A DNA stretch of 28,365 nucleotides from Candidatus Naiadarchaeum limnaeum (lineage in GTDB: Archaea > Undinarchaeota > Undinarchaeia > Undinarchaeales > Naiadarchaeaceae), in assembly GCA_014189685.1 (NCBI GenBank), contig DVAB01000042.1:1-28365 (forward strand), written 5' to 3'. The translations under genes were made by a program, and so were the position numbers. The notes below the pieces were generated by a model. The model saw only the letters and a list, made by a program, of their open reading frames with translations, did not search any database and was not told the origin of the DNA. This document shows positions 1-7,336 of the stretch, piece after piece (the first letter of the stretch is position 1; each line of letters starts with the position of its first letter).

Positions 1-195
1 ACTTGTAACGTTTTTTCTTGAACCCTTAGATTTAATATTATCCGCAGTACCCTGCTCTAAACCCAGGCGCGAAATTGTTTTATTCAAGTCATAGTCACCA
101 GGAACATACACACTAATTAACTCAGTGTGCTTTCCGCGCTTGTCCTCAAGCAATTCAATTTTCTTTTTCAACAAATAAAGGGATTCTTCGGCCAT
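1..195 (-). CDS. prf1: Peptide chain release factor aRF1, N-terminal fragment
   Basis: This is the first 65 codons of archaeal release factor 1, running off the left edge. aRF1 reads stop codons in the ribosomal A site and triggers peptide release. The visible part is the start of the stop-codon-recognition domain: a Lys-rich first helix (LLKKKIELLEDKRGKHTELI, residues 8-27), the strand SVYVPGDYDL, and EQGTADNIKSKGSRKNVT, which matches the family's EQGTA-NIKS-K-T-R-KNV pattern. The NIKS motif (residues 53-56), which contacts the stop codon in aRF1/eRF1, is intact. The ATG at 195 lies about 27 nt from a TATA-like box at 218-227, so a leaderless mRNA is likely. The GGQ hydrolysis domain lies outside the window. 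Confidence 0.93.
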   Translation of the reverse strand, partial: MAEESLYLLKKKIELLEDKRGKHTELISVYVPGDYDLNKTISRLGLEQGTADNIKSKGSRKNVTS

Positions 196-217
196 CTTGG
201 AATAAATTAAATTAATT

Positions 218-227
218 CTATAAATAG
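218..227 (-). promoter_or_regulatory. TATA-like box for prf1
   Basis: On the minus strand this reads CTATTTATAG. Its centre is about 27 nt upstream of the prf1 ATG, the archaeal TBP spacing for a transcript starting at the start codon. It lies between the preceding gene's stop (235-237) and prf1. Confidence 0.55.
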
Positions 228-234
228 TTGGTGT

Positions 235-825
235 CTAGCGCTTCTTTAACAGAAAATATGCCACTCCGACTATGACTATAAAGAGTATGATAAGCAAATC
301 AATTCTAAACTGTTCAGTTTCATTAGCCGGTGTAATTGGCCCCCCAATATCTTTTTCCTCTTCTGCTGCCGGAACTGGAATAGATGGCTGCTCTTCAACA
401 GATGGCTCTTTTAATCTTATTTCTACCGCATGCTTTTCAAATCCACCCTCATTCGTTTTAATGAAATACTGCCCTTTATATGTCTGATTTCCTAATTTTC
501 CATCTGCAAAAAATGTCAAATTAAAAAACGCGCTTTTATTTGGAGGGATGGAAGTATAGAATTCAGGTGTTGATGTAAAATTAAGTGGTAACCTTTCAAT
601 ATCAATTCTTACATGAGAAATTATACAGCGCAAACTTTTAACCTGTGCTTGAACAGTTGTTTCCTCCCCAATTGTAAGATTTATTTTTTCAGGCGCAATT
701 AAATCAAGTTTTGGAACACATCCAAAGACTTGCGGAGTAGTTTGCGGTACAACGCGTACCCCTTGTGCAAAAACCCCCCCTACTAATGCTAATGTGATGA
801 TAAGAATAAAAATTGTTTTTTTCAT
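235..825 (-). CDS. Signal-peptide protein with C-terminal membrane anchor, unknown function
   Basis: This is a 196-residue protein of unrecognised family. Residues 1-20 form a Sec signal peptide (MKKT, a hydrophobic core, then VFAQ as likely cleavage site). Residues 35-140 look all-beta, alternating hydrophobic and polar residues, with phrases such as LNFTSTPEFYTSIPPNKSAFFNLTFFADG that resemble the Ig-like domains of archaeal surface proteins. A Pro/Glu-rich linker (143-172) precedes one transmembrane helix (175-191) ending LLKKR. The mature protein should therefore sit outside the membrane with a short basic tail inside. It contains several N-x-S/T sites. Its ATG overlaps the stop of the MBL hydrolase gene by 4 bp (ATGA), so the two are probably co-translated. 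Function is unknown. Confidence 0.8.
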   Translation of the reverse strand: MKKTIFILIITLALVGGVFAQGVRVVPQTTPQVFGCVPKLDLIAPEKINLTIGEETTVQAQVKSLRCIISHVRIDIERLPLNFTSTPEFYTSIPPNKSAFFNLTFFADGKLGNQTYKGQYFIKTNEGGFEKHAVEIRLKEPSVEEQPSIPVPAAEEEKDIGGPITPANETEQFRIDLLIILFIVIVGVAYFLLKKR

Positions 826-1652
826 TTCTTTTCAAAGCTTTTTAATGATGCTTGTTGTATTTGTGTTAAACTTTCTTCTATATTTACTTTCATCCCATCC
901 TCAGCGGCTAAGGTAACAACCCCTGTTTCACGCTCAATACTCTGCGCTTCGCTTATCGGACTTCCAGTAATCATCTTCATACCTAAATGGGTTAGAATTG
1001 CCAGTTTAGGCTTAGCTACTTTTAAGATTTTAATTGTGTCCTCTGTGCATAAATGATATGGAATTCTTTGATTCCCCGGGCGTGTATTATCAAGAATTAA
1101 AATATCGCAGTTCTTGTAAAGCATTTTTAGCTTTTCAAAATAAGCTGTATCTCCTGTATAGCCCACAACTTTCTTATCAAAGTAGAACTTAACCCCAAAG
1201 CTTGTAGGATCAGAATGCTGCGCTTCTATTATTTCAACTGAAATTTTACTCCCATTTTCTTCTAGCTCAATTCTATCGCCAGCTTTTGGGGTAAGAAATT
1301 TTTTCGGTCTTTCATAGTGGTATTTCCCTAAAACAGGGCCAATCTCCTTTGCTCCTGCAATCACAGATTTTGAAACAATCAAATAGCCGCGCTCTTTTAA
1401 CATTCCTCTGCACATTGCTTCGATTAAAGGCGCAGTATCAGTTGCATGATCAGGATGCGCATGTGTAACAATTATACAATTTAAATTCTGCGGGTTTTGT
1501 TTATTCTGAATACTGCGAACAATTGCCCCTGGGCCCGGGTCAACATGTATTTTAAACTTATCTAAATTTAATCTAAAACCTCCTGTGGCGCGCTTTTGAG
1601 TAATCATTGCAAATCTTCCGCCACCTGTTCCAAGAAAAATTAGCTCTGTCAT
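822..1652 (-). CDS. MBL-fold metallo-hydrolase, RNase Z-like metal site
   Basis: A 276-residue metallo-beta-lactamase-fold hydrolase. The N-terminus MTELIFLGTGGGRFA is the usual first strand. The HxHxDH zinc motif is THAHPDH (residues 63-69); further likely ligands are His146 (AQHSDPT), Asp168 (YTGDT) and His222 (LTHLG), as in RNase Z and phosphodiesterase-like members. The RNase Z exosite arm is not evident, so I call the fold and not a specific tRNA-processing role. The open frame extends upstream to 1769, but those 39 codons would run antisense through tRNA-Ala. The ATG at 1652 fits the family N-terminus and has a TATA-like box about 27 nt before it. It is the first gene of a two-gene unit with the anchored protein downstream. 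Confidence 0.88.
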   Translation of the reverse strand: MTELIFLGTGGGRFAMITQKRATGGFRLNLDKFKIHVDPGPGAIVRSIQNKQNPQNLNCIIVTHAHPDHATDTAPLIEAMCRGMLKERGYLIVSKSVIAGAKEIGPVLGKYHYERPKKFLTPKAGDRIELEENGSKISVEIIEAQHSDPTSFGVKFYFDKKVVGYTGDTAYFEKLKMLYKNCDILILDNTRPGNQRIPYHLCTEDTIKILKVAKPKLAILTHLGMKMITGSPISEAQSIERETGVVTLAAEDGMKVNIEESLTQIQQASLKSFEKK

Positions 1653-1658
1653 AGGCGG

Positions 1659-1686
1659 ATTTAAATGTGAAAATGTATATAATACT
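1659..1686. promoter_or_regulatory. Back-to-back promoters for tRNA-Ala and the MBL gene
   Basis: Two TATA-like elements overlap tightly. ATTTAAAT near 1660-1667 is about 27 nt upstream of a plausible start just before the tRNA at 1695. TATTATATAC read on the minus strand (about 1675-1684) is about 27 nt upstream of the MBL ATG at 1652. Each box thus lies on the far side of the other, and the two initiation complexes may compete. Confidence 0.45.
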
Positions 1687-1694
1687 TTACGCTT

Positions 1695-1766
1695 GGGCCC
1701 GTAGCTCAGCAGCAGAGCGCCTGTTTCGCATACAGGAGGCCGCGAGTGCGATTCTCGCCGGGTCCA
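1695..1766 (+). tRNA. tRNA-Ala (anticodon CGC), noncanonical elbow
   Basis: A full cloverleaf of 72 nt. The acceptor stem GGGCCCG/CGGGTCC has the G3.U70 wobble that marks alanine tRNAs. The D stem is GCTC/GAGC, the anticodon stem CCTGT/ACAGG has loop TTCGCAT (anticodon CGC at 1727-1729), and the T stem is GCGAG/CTCGC. The discriminator is A and CCA is not encoded. Two oddities: the D loop is only 7 nt (AGCAGCA) and lacks the adjacent G18-G19 pair, and the T loop is TGCGATT, with G in place of the near-universal U55. All stems are intact, so it is probably functional. It reads codon GCG. Confidence 0.92.
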
Positions 1767-1815
1767 CATTTAATATCGGCTTGAAAGGTGCAGTTATAAA
1801 TTGCAAGGGAACATT

Positions 1816-1858
1816 GCGGAACGAAGTTCCGCGATGCGTGCGAAACCTTTGGTTTCGC
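1816..1858. repeat. Two tandem perfect hairpins with 3-nt loops
   Basis: Hairpin A (1816-1832) is GCGGAAC-GAA-GTTCCGC, a 7-bp stem. Hairpin B (1840-1858) is GCGAAACC-TTT-GGTTTCGC, an 8-bp stem. They lie between tRNA-Ala and the secreted protease gene, upstream of that gene's TATA-like box, so they are probably not in its mRNA. Neither has a following T run. They could be tRNA 3'-trailer structures, binding sites, or remnants of a dispersed palindromic repeat; a similar 3-nt-loop hairpin occurs at 11501-11515. Confidence 0.6.
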
Positions 1859-1887
1859 TACGTTGACAAACCGACATTAAATGGATT

Positions 1888-1898
1888 AAAAATATTTA
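1888..1898 (+). promoter_or_regulatory. TATA-like box for the S16 protease gene
   Basis: The sequence AAAAATATTTA is centred about 29 nt before the ATG at 1923, consistent with leaderless transcription. Confidence 0.45.
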
Positions 1899-1922
1899 AG
1901 CTGTCTTAGTAAAACGTAAGCA

Positions 1923-3785
1923 ATGAAAAAATTAGCTGCCGTCATCATGGTGTTTATTGTACTTTTACTGACTTTAGGCACAGTGCAAGCGGACAGACAC
2001 AGTACTGCATCCATAAAAGTTCCAGCAGTATCAAGTGAAGGAAAAGGAGTTCTAACAGAAGTCGAAGTAGAAATAATTCCGGGTAAAGGGCGTATTCTTC
2101 TAAATACAGAGCCATTTGGGGGAGTTCAACTACAAAATTCTGAAAGAGTAGCTGCGACTGTTGCCCAGAATTTTACAGACAAAAATCTTTCTGATAAAGA
2201 TATGATAATCACCTTCAAAGCAGAGGCATTTGTTGTAGATGGACCATCAGCCGGTGGTGCCATTACAATTGCTGTTATTTCGGCTATAGAAAATGAGCTA
2301 ATACGAAATGATACCTCAATGAGCGGGACAATTCAGCCAGATGGTTCGATAGGCCCGGTGAGTTCAATTTTTGATAAGGCAAAAGCAGCGCATGAACAAG
2401 GATTTAAAGTATTTCTAATTCCAAAAGGACAAGAACTCCAGGCATTTACTGTTGAAAGAGTGGAAACCCCAGCACCCGGCTTTACTTTTGTGCGGAGCTC
2501 AGTCCAATATAGGAATATTACTAGATATGCAGCAGAAAATTGGAATTTGACTGTAATTCAAATTTCTGATATTAAAGATGTTTATGATATAATGATTAAG
2601 GGAAAAAATGCAACAATTCCCAATAAAATAATAAGTACTGACGAGACCGTTCTAGAAGAGGCTGCGCTTACTCAAGTTGTCAGCCCGATGTTTAGACTTG
2701 CGAAGAGCCAGATTTTATCTGCAGAAGCTGAATTGGCTCAGGCAAAAGAAGGATTACTCAAATCAAAACTTGATTCAAAAACATTAGAGGATGCTCTCGA
2801 TCTCCTGAAAATTAGCGAATCAGAGGTGAGTGATGCAAAGGCTGCTTTGAATTCGAATTATTTATATGGGGCGGCAAATCATGGTTTTAAGGCAGCGGTG
2901 CTATCCAAATCTGCTAATGACATTATAAAATTTAATTCACTAAGTAGCGCAGAACAAAAATCCTTCCTAAACAAGCGCAAATCCGAAGCTTCAGTAATTC
3001 TTAGAAAGGCTCAGCAAAAACTTTCAGATATTTCAATTTATGAAACTGATACCGGAAGCTATGAATGGGCTGTAGCAGCTCAGAACAGACTTGCTCAGGC
3101 AGAGCAGCAATTTGATCAGTTAGAGGGGGCTGACAATCCCTTAAATGCACTTGCACTTGTGGAAGGGTGGAACGATATATCAGTTTCTTTGTACGAAATT
3201 GCAAAAGAAAGCGTATCAGAAAAAAACTTTAATAAAAAAATGTTTGCAAATTCAAGTGCGCAAACAATTGTAAAAGTTGCCAATGAAGTGCAGAGATTTA
3301 CACTTCCACCCTCAGGAGTTGTTTGGCTCTTGCAAGTTTCAGAGCGTGAATATAACAAACAATGGTATTTGGCAGCATATGTTGATAGCAATACTGCGCT
3401 GTCAAGAATTGATGCGCAGCGTGCTTTAAATGTGCGAAGTTTTGAGGATTTGACAAATTATGCTGAAGCGCAAATTGATTCTGTTGATGATAAAAACTCA
3501 GCTTGGGCAAAATTATACAAGGAGCAGGCAAAATTAAATCTATTTTATGCGCAGCGCGATCAGGACGCTGAACTTATAGATGATGCACTCATGTTCGCAA
3601 GCCAAGCAAAGATTTATGCTGATTTGGCTGAAAAAGTAAGTGCTGCCCCTAGAGCTACAAAAATCCAGCCTGCCGAAGTTCCTTCTCTGTTGTTAATCGC
3701 CTTGATTGGAATATTTGCAGCTGGATATTTTATATTTCGCTTTCTGAACGAACCCGATCTAAAACCGAAAAAGAGAAGGCTTTAA
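1923..3785 (+). CDS. Secreted, membrane-anchored S16 (Lon-like) serine protease
   Basis: A 620-residue exported protease. Residues 1-23 are a signal peptide (MKK, hydrophobic core, VQAD). Residues 26-200 are a Lon-type proteolytic domain: DGPSAGG (106-112) holds the nucleophile Ser109, and DKAKAAHEQG (151-160) places Lys152 where the archaeal LonB lysine lies, completing the Ser-Lys dyad. No AAA+ domain is present, so it cannot unfold substrates as cytoplasmic Lon does. Residues 245-590 are mainly helical, Ala/Glu/Gln-rich and probably coiled coil. One transmembrane helix (about 593-613) precedes a basic tail (LKPKKRRL). This matches the archaeal 'predicted serine protease' group related to S16. 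It likely acts on exported proteins outside the membrane; its substrate is unknown. It ends convergently 10 bp from metK. Confidence 0.85.
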   Translation: MKKLAAVIMVFIVLLLTLGTVQADRHSTASIKVPAVSSEGKGVLTEVEVEIIPGKGRILLNTEPFGGVQLQNSERVAATVAQNFTDKNLSDKDMIITFKAEAFVVDGPSAGGAITIAVISAIENELIRNDTSMSGTIQPDGSIGPVSSIFDKAKAAHEQGFKVFLIPKGQELQAFTVERVETPAPGFTFVRSSVQYRNITRYAAENWNLTVIQISDIKDVYDIMIKGKNATIPNKIISTDETVLEEAALTQVVSPMFRLAKSQILSAEAELAQAKEGLLKSKLDSKTLEDALDLLKISESEVSDAKAALNSNYLYGAANHGFKAAVLSKSANDIIKFNSLSSAEQKSFLNKRKSEASVILRKAQQKLSDISIYETDTGSYEWAVAAQNRLAQAEQQFDQLEGADNPLNALALVEGWNDISVSLYEIAKESVSEKNFNKKMFANSSAQTIVKVANEVQRFTLPPSGVVWLLQVSEREYNKQWYLAAYVDSNTALSRIDAQRALNVRSFEDLTNYAEAQIDSVDDKNSAWAKLYKEQAKLNLFYAQRDQDAELIDDALMFASQAKIYADLAEKVSAAPRATKIQPAEVPSLLLIALIGIFAAGYFIFRFLNEPDLKPKKRRL

Positions 3786-3795
3786 GCCCTCGCAG

Positions 3796-4959
3796 CTACT
3801 TTACCCCTGCTTCTTTAGCAAGAGTTTCTGCTAAATCCGTTTTTTCCCATGTAAATTCTGGTTCGTTTCTTCCGAAATGTCCATAGGCTGCTGTTTTTCT
3901 GTAAATTGGCCTTAACAAATCAAGTTGTTGAATTATTAGTCCTGGGTTCCAGTTAAAATGCTTTATAACAAGTTCCCTTATTTTATCATTTGGAACCTTC
4001 CCTGTATGATGTGTATTAATGTTTACAGAAAGGGGATCCTTTGCTGCGATGGAATAAGCAATTTGTACTTCACATCTGTCTGCAAGTCCGGCTGCAACTA
4101 CATTCTTTGCCGCATATCTTGCCATATAACTTGCTGCGCGGTCAACTTTTGTAGGATCTTTTCCACTAAATGCTCCGCCACCATGTCCTCCTATGCCACC
4201 ATATGTATCAACTATAACTTTTCGGCCAGTGCACCCTGAATCTGCTACCGGCCCTCCGTTTACAAATCTGCCTGTGTAATTTATGAAGTACTGTGTTTTT
4301 GGGTTAAGGTAATCTCCGCAAACTGGCTCAATAACATATTTCTTTATATCTTCTCTTAATTTATCAAGTTCCACATCCGGATCGTGCTGGGCTGCAACAA
4401 CAACCGCATCAATTGATTCTGGCTGTCCATCTTTATAGTGCCCTGTAACCTGTGATTTTCCATCAGGCCTTAGATATGATAGCACTTTCTTTTTTCTGAC
4501 TTCAGCAAGCTTCAACACAAGCTTTGTTGCCATTGAGTGTGAAAATGGCATAAACTCCGGGGTCTCATTTGTTGCATAACCAGTCATCATTCCCTGGTCT
4601 CCTGCTCCTTGCTCCTTAGTTCCTGTTACGCGGACTCCCTGTGCTATGTCTGGGGACTGCTCGTGGATTGATGTTAAAACACCGACAGTATTTGCATCAA
4701 ATCCATATTCAGGCCTGTCATAACCAATCTGTTTTATAACATCTCGGACTAATTTATCAATATTAACATAGCCTTTTGTAGTAATTTCTCCTGTAACAAT
4801 TACAAATCCCATTCCAACCATGCATTCGCAGGCGACTCTTGAGTATTTATCCTGCCTTAAGAGTTCGTCTAAAACACTATCAGAAAGCTGGTCGCAAACT
4901 TTATCTGGATGACCTTCTGTAACAGATTCGCTTGTATAATGAAACTTTTTTTCAGCCAT
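3796..4959 (-). CDS. metK: S-adenosylmethionine synthetase, bacterial-type MetK
   Basis: This 387-residue enzyme makes S-adenosylmethionine from ATP and methionine. Hallmarks are [20 protein letters not shown] near residue 8, the central [24 protein letters not shown] block (P-loop-like, substrate binding) and a C-terminus with FTWEKTD. These are features of bacterial/eukaryotic MetK. The divergent archaeal MAT family, usual in archaea, lacks them, so the gene was probably acquired by transfer. The ATG at 4959 is chosen over an upstream in-frame ATG at 5022 because it matches the family N-terminus and follows a GGGGGT ribosome-binding site (4966-4971, six bases before ATG). The upstream start would also lie beyond the probable transcription start. 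Its promoter region is shared with an HTH-CBS regulator. Confidence 0.96.
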   Translation of the reverse strand: MAEKKFHYTSESVTEGHPDKVCDQLSDSVLDELLRQDKYSRVACECMVGMGFVIVTGEITTKGYVNIDKLVRDVIKQIGYDRPEYGFDANTVGVLTSIHEQSPDIAQGVRVTGTKEQGAGDQGMMTGYATNETPEFMPFSHSMATKLVLKLAEVRKKKVLSYLRPDGKSQVTGHYKDGQPESIDAVVVAAQHDPDVELDKLREDIKKYVIEPVCGDYLNPKTQYFINYTGRFVNGGPVADSGCTGRKVIVDTYGGIGGHGGGAFSGKDPTKVDRAASYMARYAAKNVVAAGLADRCEVQIAYSIAAKDPLSVNINTHHTGKVPNDKIRELVIKHFNWNPGLIIQQLDLLRPIYRKTAAYGHFGRNEPEFTWEKTDLAETLAKEAGVK

Positions 4960-4965
4960 GTATTT

Positions 4966-5058
4966 ACCCCCATAAAGCTTTCTTTTTGTTTGAGAAATAA
5001 GGTTTAAATACCTTTTTGGCACTAATATTCCTATTAGAATAAAAGTATTTAAATTTAT
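4966..5058. promoter_or_regulatory. metK: Divergent metK / HTH-CBS promoter region
   Basis: On the minus strand GGTATTTAAACC (5001-5012) is a TATA-like box predicting a start near 4980 and a leader of about 20 nt containing the GGGGGT site (4966-4971) of metK. On the plus strand TATTTAAATTTAT (5046-5058) is centred 27 nt before the ATG at 5079, so the regulator mRNA is probably leaderless. Between them 5025-5040 holds CTAATATTCCTATTAG, a near-palindrome (CTAATA/TATTAG arms) that could be an operator. Confidence 0.5.
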
Positions 5059-5078
5059 TACTAGATTATTTGAACAGA

Positions 5079-5621
5079 ATGATTGAATTAAAGGAAATTC
5101 AAAGAAGGAGACGAAATCTCAATCTAACCCAGTCAAAACTAGCTAAGCTTTCAGGCATATCTCAATCTGCCCTAGCTAAAATCGAGTCTGGAAGGATGAA
5201 TCCAAGTTTTGAGATTGCGAAAAGGATTTTTGATACACTAGAGCAGTTGGAGCATACAGAGGCTGTAAAAGCAGTGGATATTATGACAAAGCGCCTTTTT
5301 ACTGTTGATATAAATGATAGGGTTGAGGAAGCCATTAGCTTGCTAAAAAGACATAATATTTCCCAGCTTCCTGTGTTAAAAAAAGGCATAATTATTGGAT
5401 TATTTTCTGAGGGGGTCTTGCTCGACCGTGTTGGAGAAAAAAACTTAGGACACAGAAAAGTAAGCGAAATAATGGCAGAAGCTCCTCCGCAAATACCAGA
5501 AGGAACTCCGATTAAAAGTGTTTCAGAACTTTTAAAACATACTCCAATAGTTGTTGTTACAAAAAAAGGAGCGCCTGCAGGTGTAATTACAAAAACGGAT
5601 TTGTTTAAGGTTGTGCAGTGA
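5079..5621 (+). CDS. HTH-XRE plus CBS-pair transcriptional regulator
   Basis: A 180-residue cytoplasmic protein. Residues 2-55 are an XRE/Cro-type helix-turn-helix ([20 protein letters not shown], then [22 protein letters not shown]). Residues 66-118 and 125-180 are two CBS motifs ([33 protein letters not shown]), which form a Bateman module. CBS pairs bind adenosyl ligands such as ATP, AMP and, in some archaeal proteins, S-adenosylmethionine. The gene is divergent from metK across a 119-bp region with a near-palindrome, so it may sense SAM and control metK; this is inference. The ATG at 5079 is preferred to a TTG at 5070 because of the TATA spacing and the HTH start. The next gene starts 1 bp after its stop. 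Confidence 0.88.
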   Translation: MIELKEIQRRRRNLNLTQSKLAKLSGISQSALAKIESGRMNPSFEIAKRIFDTLEQLEHTEAVKAVDIMTKRLFTVDINDRVEEAISLLKRHNISQLPVLKKGIIIGLFSEGVLLDRVGEKNLGHRKVSEIMAEAPPQIPEGTPIKSVSELLKHTPIVVVTKKGAPAGVITKTDLFKVVQ

Positions 5622-5622
5622 C

Positions 5623-5886
5623 ATGACTCTAAAAAAATGGGTGGTTGCATTTATATGTGATGCATGCCATGTTATAGAGGAGGGTGATAAGAGGCTTAGT
5701 TTTTTTACAAAAGCAGGAGCAACAAAATTTCAAAAACGCTGGAATTTGAAATATTATCCGCATCTTATATGCTTAAATTTGGACCGTACTGGACATTTTG
5801 AGGCTCATGTCTATGAAGCAAATGATATTGGTCCATTCCCAGGGATACCACTTGTAAAACGTCCAGCTGCGAAGTATTTTAAATAA
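5623..5886 (+). CDS. Small conserved-looking protein with CxxC, unknown function
   Basis: An 87-residue protein of unknown family, starting 1 bp after the HTH-CBS gene and almost certainly co-transcribed with it. It is rich in aromatic and basic residues. A CDACH segment near residues 12-16 (Cys-x-x-Cys-His) could bind metal, although only one such pair plus an isolated later Cys is visible, so a full zinc site would need a dimer or His ligands. No signal peptide or transmembrane helix is present. Its pairing with a ligand-sensing repressor suggests a role in the same regulatory circuit, but no function can be assigned. The start ATG at 5623 is preferred to a TTG at 5611 inside the upstream gene. 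Confidence 0.75.
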   Translation: MTLKKWVVAFICDACHVIEEGDKRLSFFTKAGATKFQKRWNLKYYPHLICLNLDRTGHFEAHVYEANDIGPFPGIPLVKRPAAKYFK

Positions 5887-5926
5887 AATATAAATGCTAA
5901 TTCTTCCAAGCTTATTGACACAAAAC

Positions 5927-6000
5927 GGGCCTGTAGCTTAGCTTGGTGGAGCGTTCGGCTGATAACCGGAAGGTCCTCGGTTCAAATCCGAGCAGGCCCA
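5927..6000 (+). tRNA. tRNA-Ile (anticodon GAT)
   Basis: A canonical 74-nt cloverleaf. Acceptor stem is GGGCCTG/CAGGCCC, D stem GCTT/GAGC with loop AGCTTGGTG, anticodon loop CTGATAA (anticodon GAT at 5961-5963), T stem CTCGG/CCGAG with loop TTCAAAT, discriminator A. CCA is not encoded. It reads ATT and ATC. A run AAATAAAATATAAAT (5881-5895) upstream is a plausible TATA region. Confidence 0.96.
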
Positions 6001-6026
6001 CTCATTAAAAAACAATATTAAATGAT

Positions 6027-6431
6027 TTAATCAATAGCAAGTCGAATTATTGCAGGGAGAACTTTTTTAATGTACTCTCTGTGAAGAGGTACCTTTCTTA
6101 AATTCTGATAAGTCTCTTTGAGCAATTCAATAATAACCATTTTATGCAATGAACTTGCTATTTGAGTGGGGTGCATATTCCTGTCTATTCTCTTATTAGG
6201 AGAATCAGGATCGTAGAAGATTTCTGCGATCTTTGCATCAATGCTGCTAGATATAGTAATAAAAATACCACTATAGGAAAAACGTGGCCCTTTCACTCCT
6301 TCATAATTGCGTATACAATAAGGTAAAATTTCAACTTTATACCTGATAGGAGTAGTTTTGGGTACTATCGTTTCTATAACAAAAATTATTTTATCCCCCT
6401 CTGCTCCTATGCTCTCTACAATGTAAGCCAT
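6027..6431 (-). CDS. Hypothetical protein, 134 residues
   Basis: I do not recognise this family. The protein has no signal peptide or clear membrane segment. The first 70 residues look like beta strands (IVESIGAEGDKIIFVIETIVP; YKVEILPYC), and the rest is helical and basic (HPTQIASSLHKMVIIELLKETYQNLRKVP). A TATA-like box read on the minus strand at 6451-6464 lies about 27 nt from the ATG at 6431, which supports real expression. It is a single gene between tRNA-Ile and divergently transcribed NAD kinase. Codon use resembles that of neighbouring genes. Confidence 0.65.
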   Translation of the reverse strand: MAYIVESIGAEGDKIIFVIETIVPKTTPIRYKVEILPYCIRNYEGVKGPRFSYSGIFITISSSIDAKIAEIFYDPDSPNKRIDRNMHPTQIASSLHKMVIIELLKETYQNLRKVPLHREYIKKVLPAIIRLAID

Positions 6432-6450
6432 TAAAGATTATTTTATCTGA

Positions 6451-6476
6451 GCACATAAATAACCTTTTATATAATA
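6451..6476. promoter_or_regulatory. Divergent promoters for the 134-residue gene and nadK
   Basis: GGTTATTTATGTGC on the minus strand (6451-6464) is centred about 27 nt from the ATG at 6431. TTTTATATAATA on the plus strand (6465-6476) is centred about 25 nt from the nadK ATG at 6494. The two boxes abut, and both genes look leaderless. Confidence 0.5.
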
Positions 6477-6493
6477 AGCACAATGAAACCAAT

Positions 6494-7336
6494 ATGAAAA
6501 GTAAAAAACCCCGCTGTGTTTGTGTTGTAAGCAGGTACCTTACGCCGGAAATTTTAGGTGTTGCAAATGAAATAAAGAATTATTTTTCGCGTGGCCGCTG
6601 CAAAGTTTGCTATGAAAAAAGTTTGGGCCGCAGATTGAGTGTTAAGAATTTGTTTAGACTTGAGCGCCTTCCTGTAAATTGCGATTTAATTATTACTATA
6701 GGTGGGGATGGCACCCTTTTAAGAACAGTGATGGCAGTCAAGGGAAAGAAAATTCCAGTTGTTGGGATCAGAAAGGGGACAATGGGATTTCTTGCCGAAA
6801 TTGAGGCAGATGAAAATTTGGATTATTACCTCGGGAGAATAGAAAATGGAAAATTTGATGTTGAGGAGCGCACGAAATTAGAAGTGCGCTTAAATGGAAG
6901 AAGGGTTGGGGAGGTTTTAAACGATGCTGTAATAACAACAGCGCAGCCTGGGAAAATACAAAAATTCTCAATTGAGATTCATGGGGATAAAATAGATGAA
7001 ATAGCTGCTGATGGAGTAATTGTATCAACACCAACAGGCTCAACCGCATATGCTTTAAGTTCAGGCGGGCCGATAATTGACCCCTTATTGGATGCATATG
7101 AAATAGTTCCAATTTCTCCGTTTAGATTAAGTACACGGCCAATAGCAGTTCCACCGTGGGCGAAAACAACTATCCGGATTATAACAGAGCGCCGCGGATT
7201 TTTAGTTTTAGATGGGTACAAAACTTTCTCACTTACAAAGCGCGATCGCATTCAGATAACAAAATCAAAAACAAAGGCATATCTTGTTAAGTTTGAGCGA
7301 AGTTTCTATAAAAAAGTGAAGGAAAAATTAATCTAA
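6494..7336 (+). CDS. nadK: NAD kinase
   Basis: A 280-residue enzyme that phosphorylates NAD to NADP. The family GGDG motif lies in LIITIGGDGTLLRTV (GGDG 70-73), followed by the GIRKGTMGFL nucleotide-binding loop (91-100) and the conserved block TPTGSTAYALSSGGP (179-193). Length matches archaeal and bacterial NAD kinases, and no inositol-phosphatase fusion is present. It is expressed from its own promoter, divergent from the 134-residue gene. Its last 9 bp overlap the 3' end of a convergent hypothetical gene. NAD(P)HX dehydratase, which repairs damaged NAD(P)H, is encoded about 640 bp downstream, so two genes for NADP supply and upkeep are near each other. Confidence 0.95.
   Translation: MKSKKPRCVCVVSRYLTPEILGVANEIKNYFSRGRCKVCYEKSLGRRLSVKNLFRLERLPVNCDLIITIGGDGTLLRTVMAVKGKKIPVVGIRKGTMGFLAEIEADENLDYYLGRIENGKFDVEERTKLEVRLNGRRVGEVLNDAVITTAQPGKIQKFSIEIHGDKIDEIAADGVIVSTPTGSTAYALSSGGPIIDPLLDAYEIVPISPFRLSTRPIAVPPWAKTTIRIITERRGFLVLDGYKTFSLTKRDRIQITKSKTKAYLVKFERSFYKKVKEKLI

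Noticed and set aside
1653-1769. N-terminal extension of the MBL hydrolase frame
   Set aside because: It runs antisense through tRNA-Ala, and the family begins at MTELIFLGTGGG with a well-placed TATA-like box for the ATG at 1652.
1667-1909. 80-residue plus-strand frame across tRNA-Ala
   Set aside because: It is built from tRNA and hairpin sequence and has no protein-like features.
6483-6497. Four-codon upstream ORF overlapping the nadK start
   Set aside because: The TATA-like box predicts transcription starting at or next to the nadK ATG, so the mini-ORF is probably not in the mRNA.
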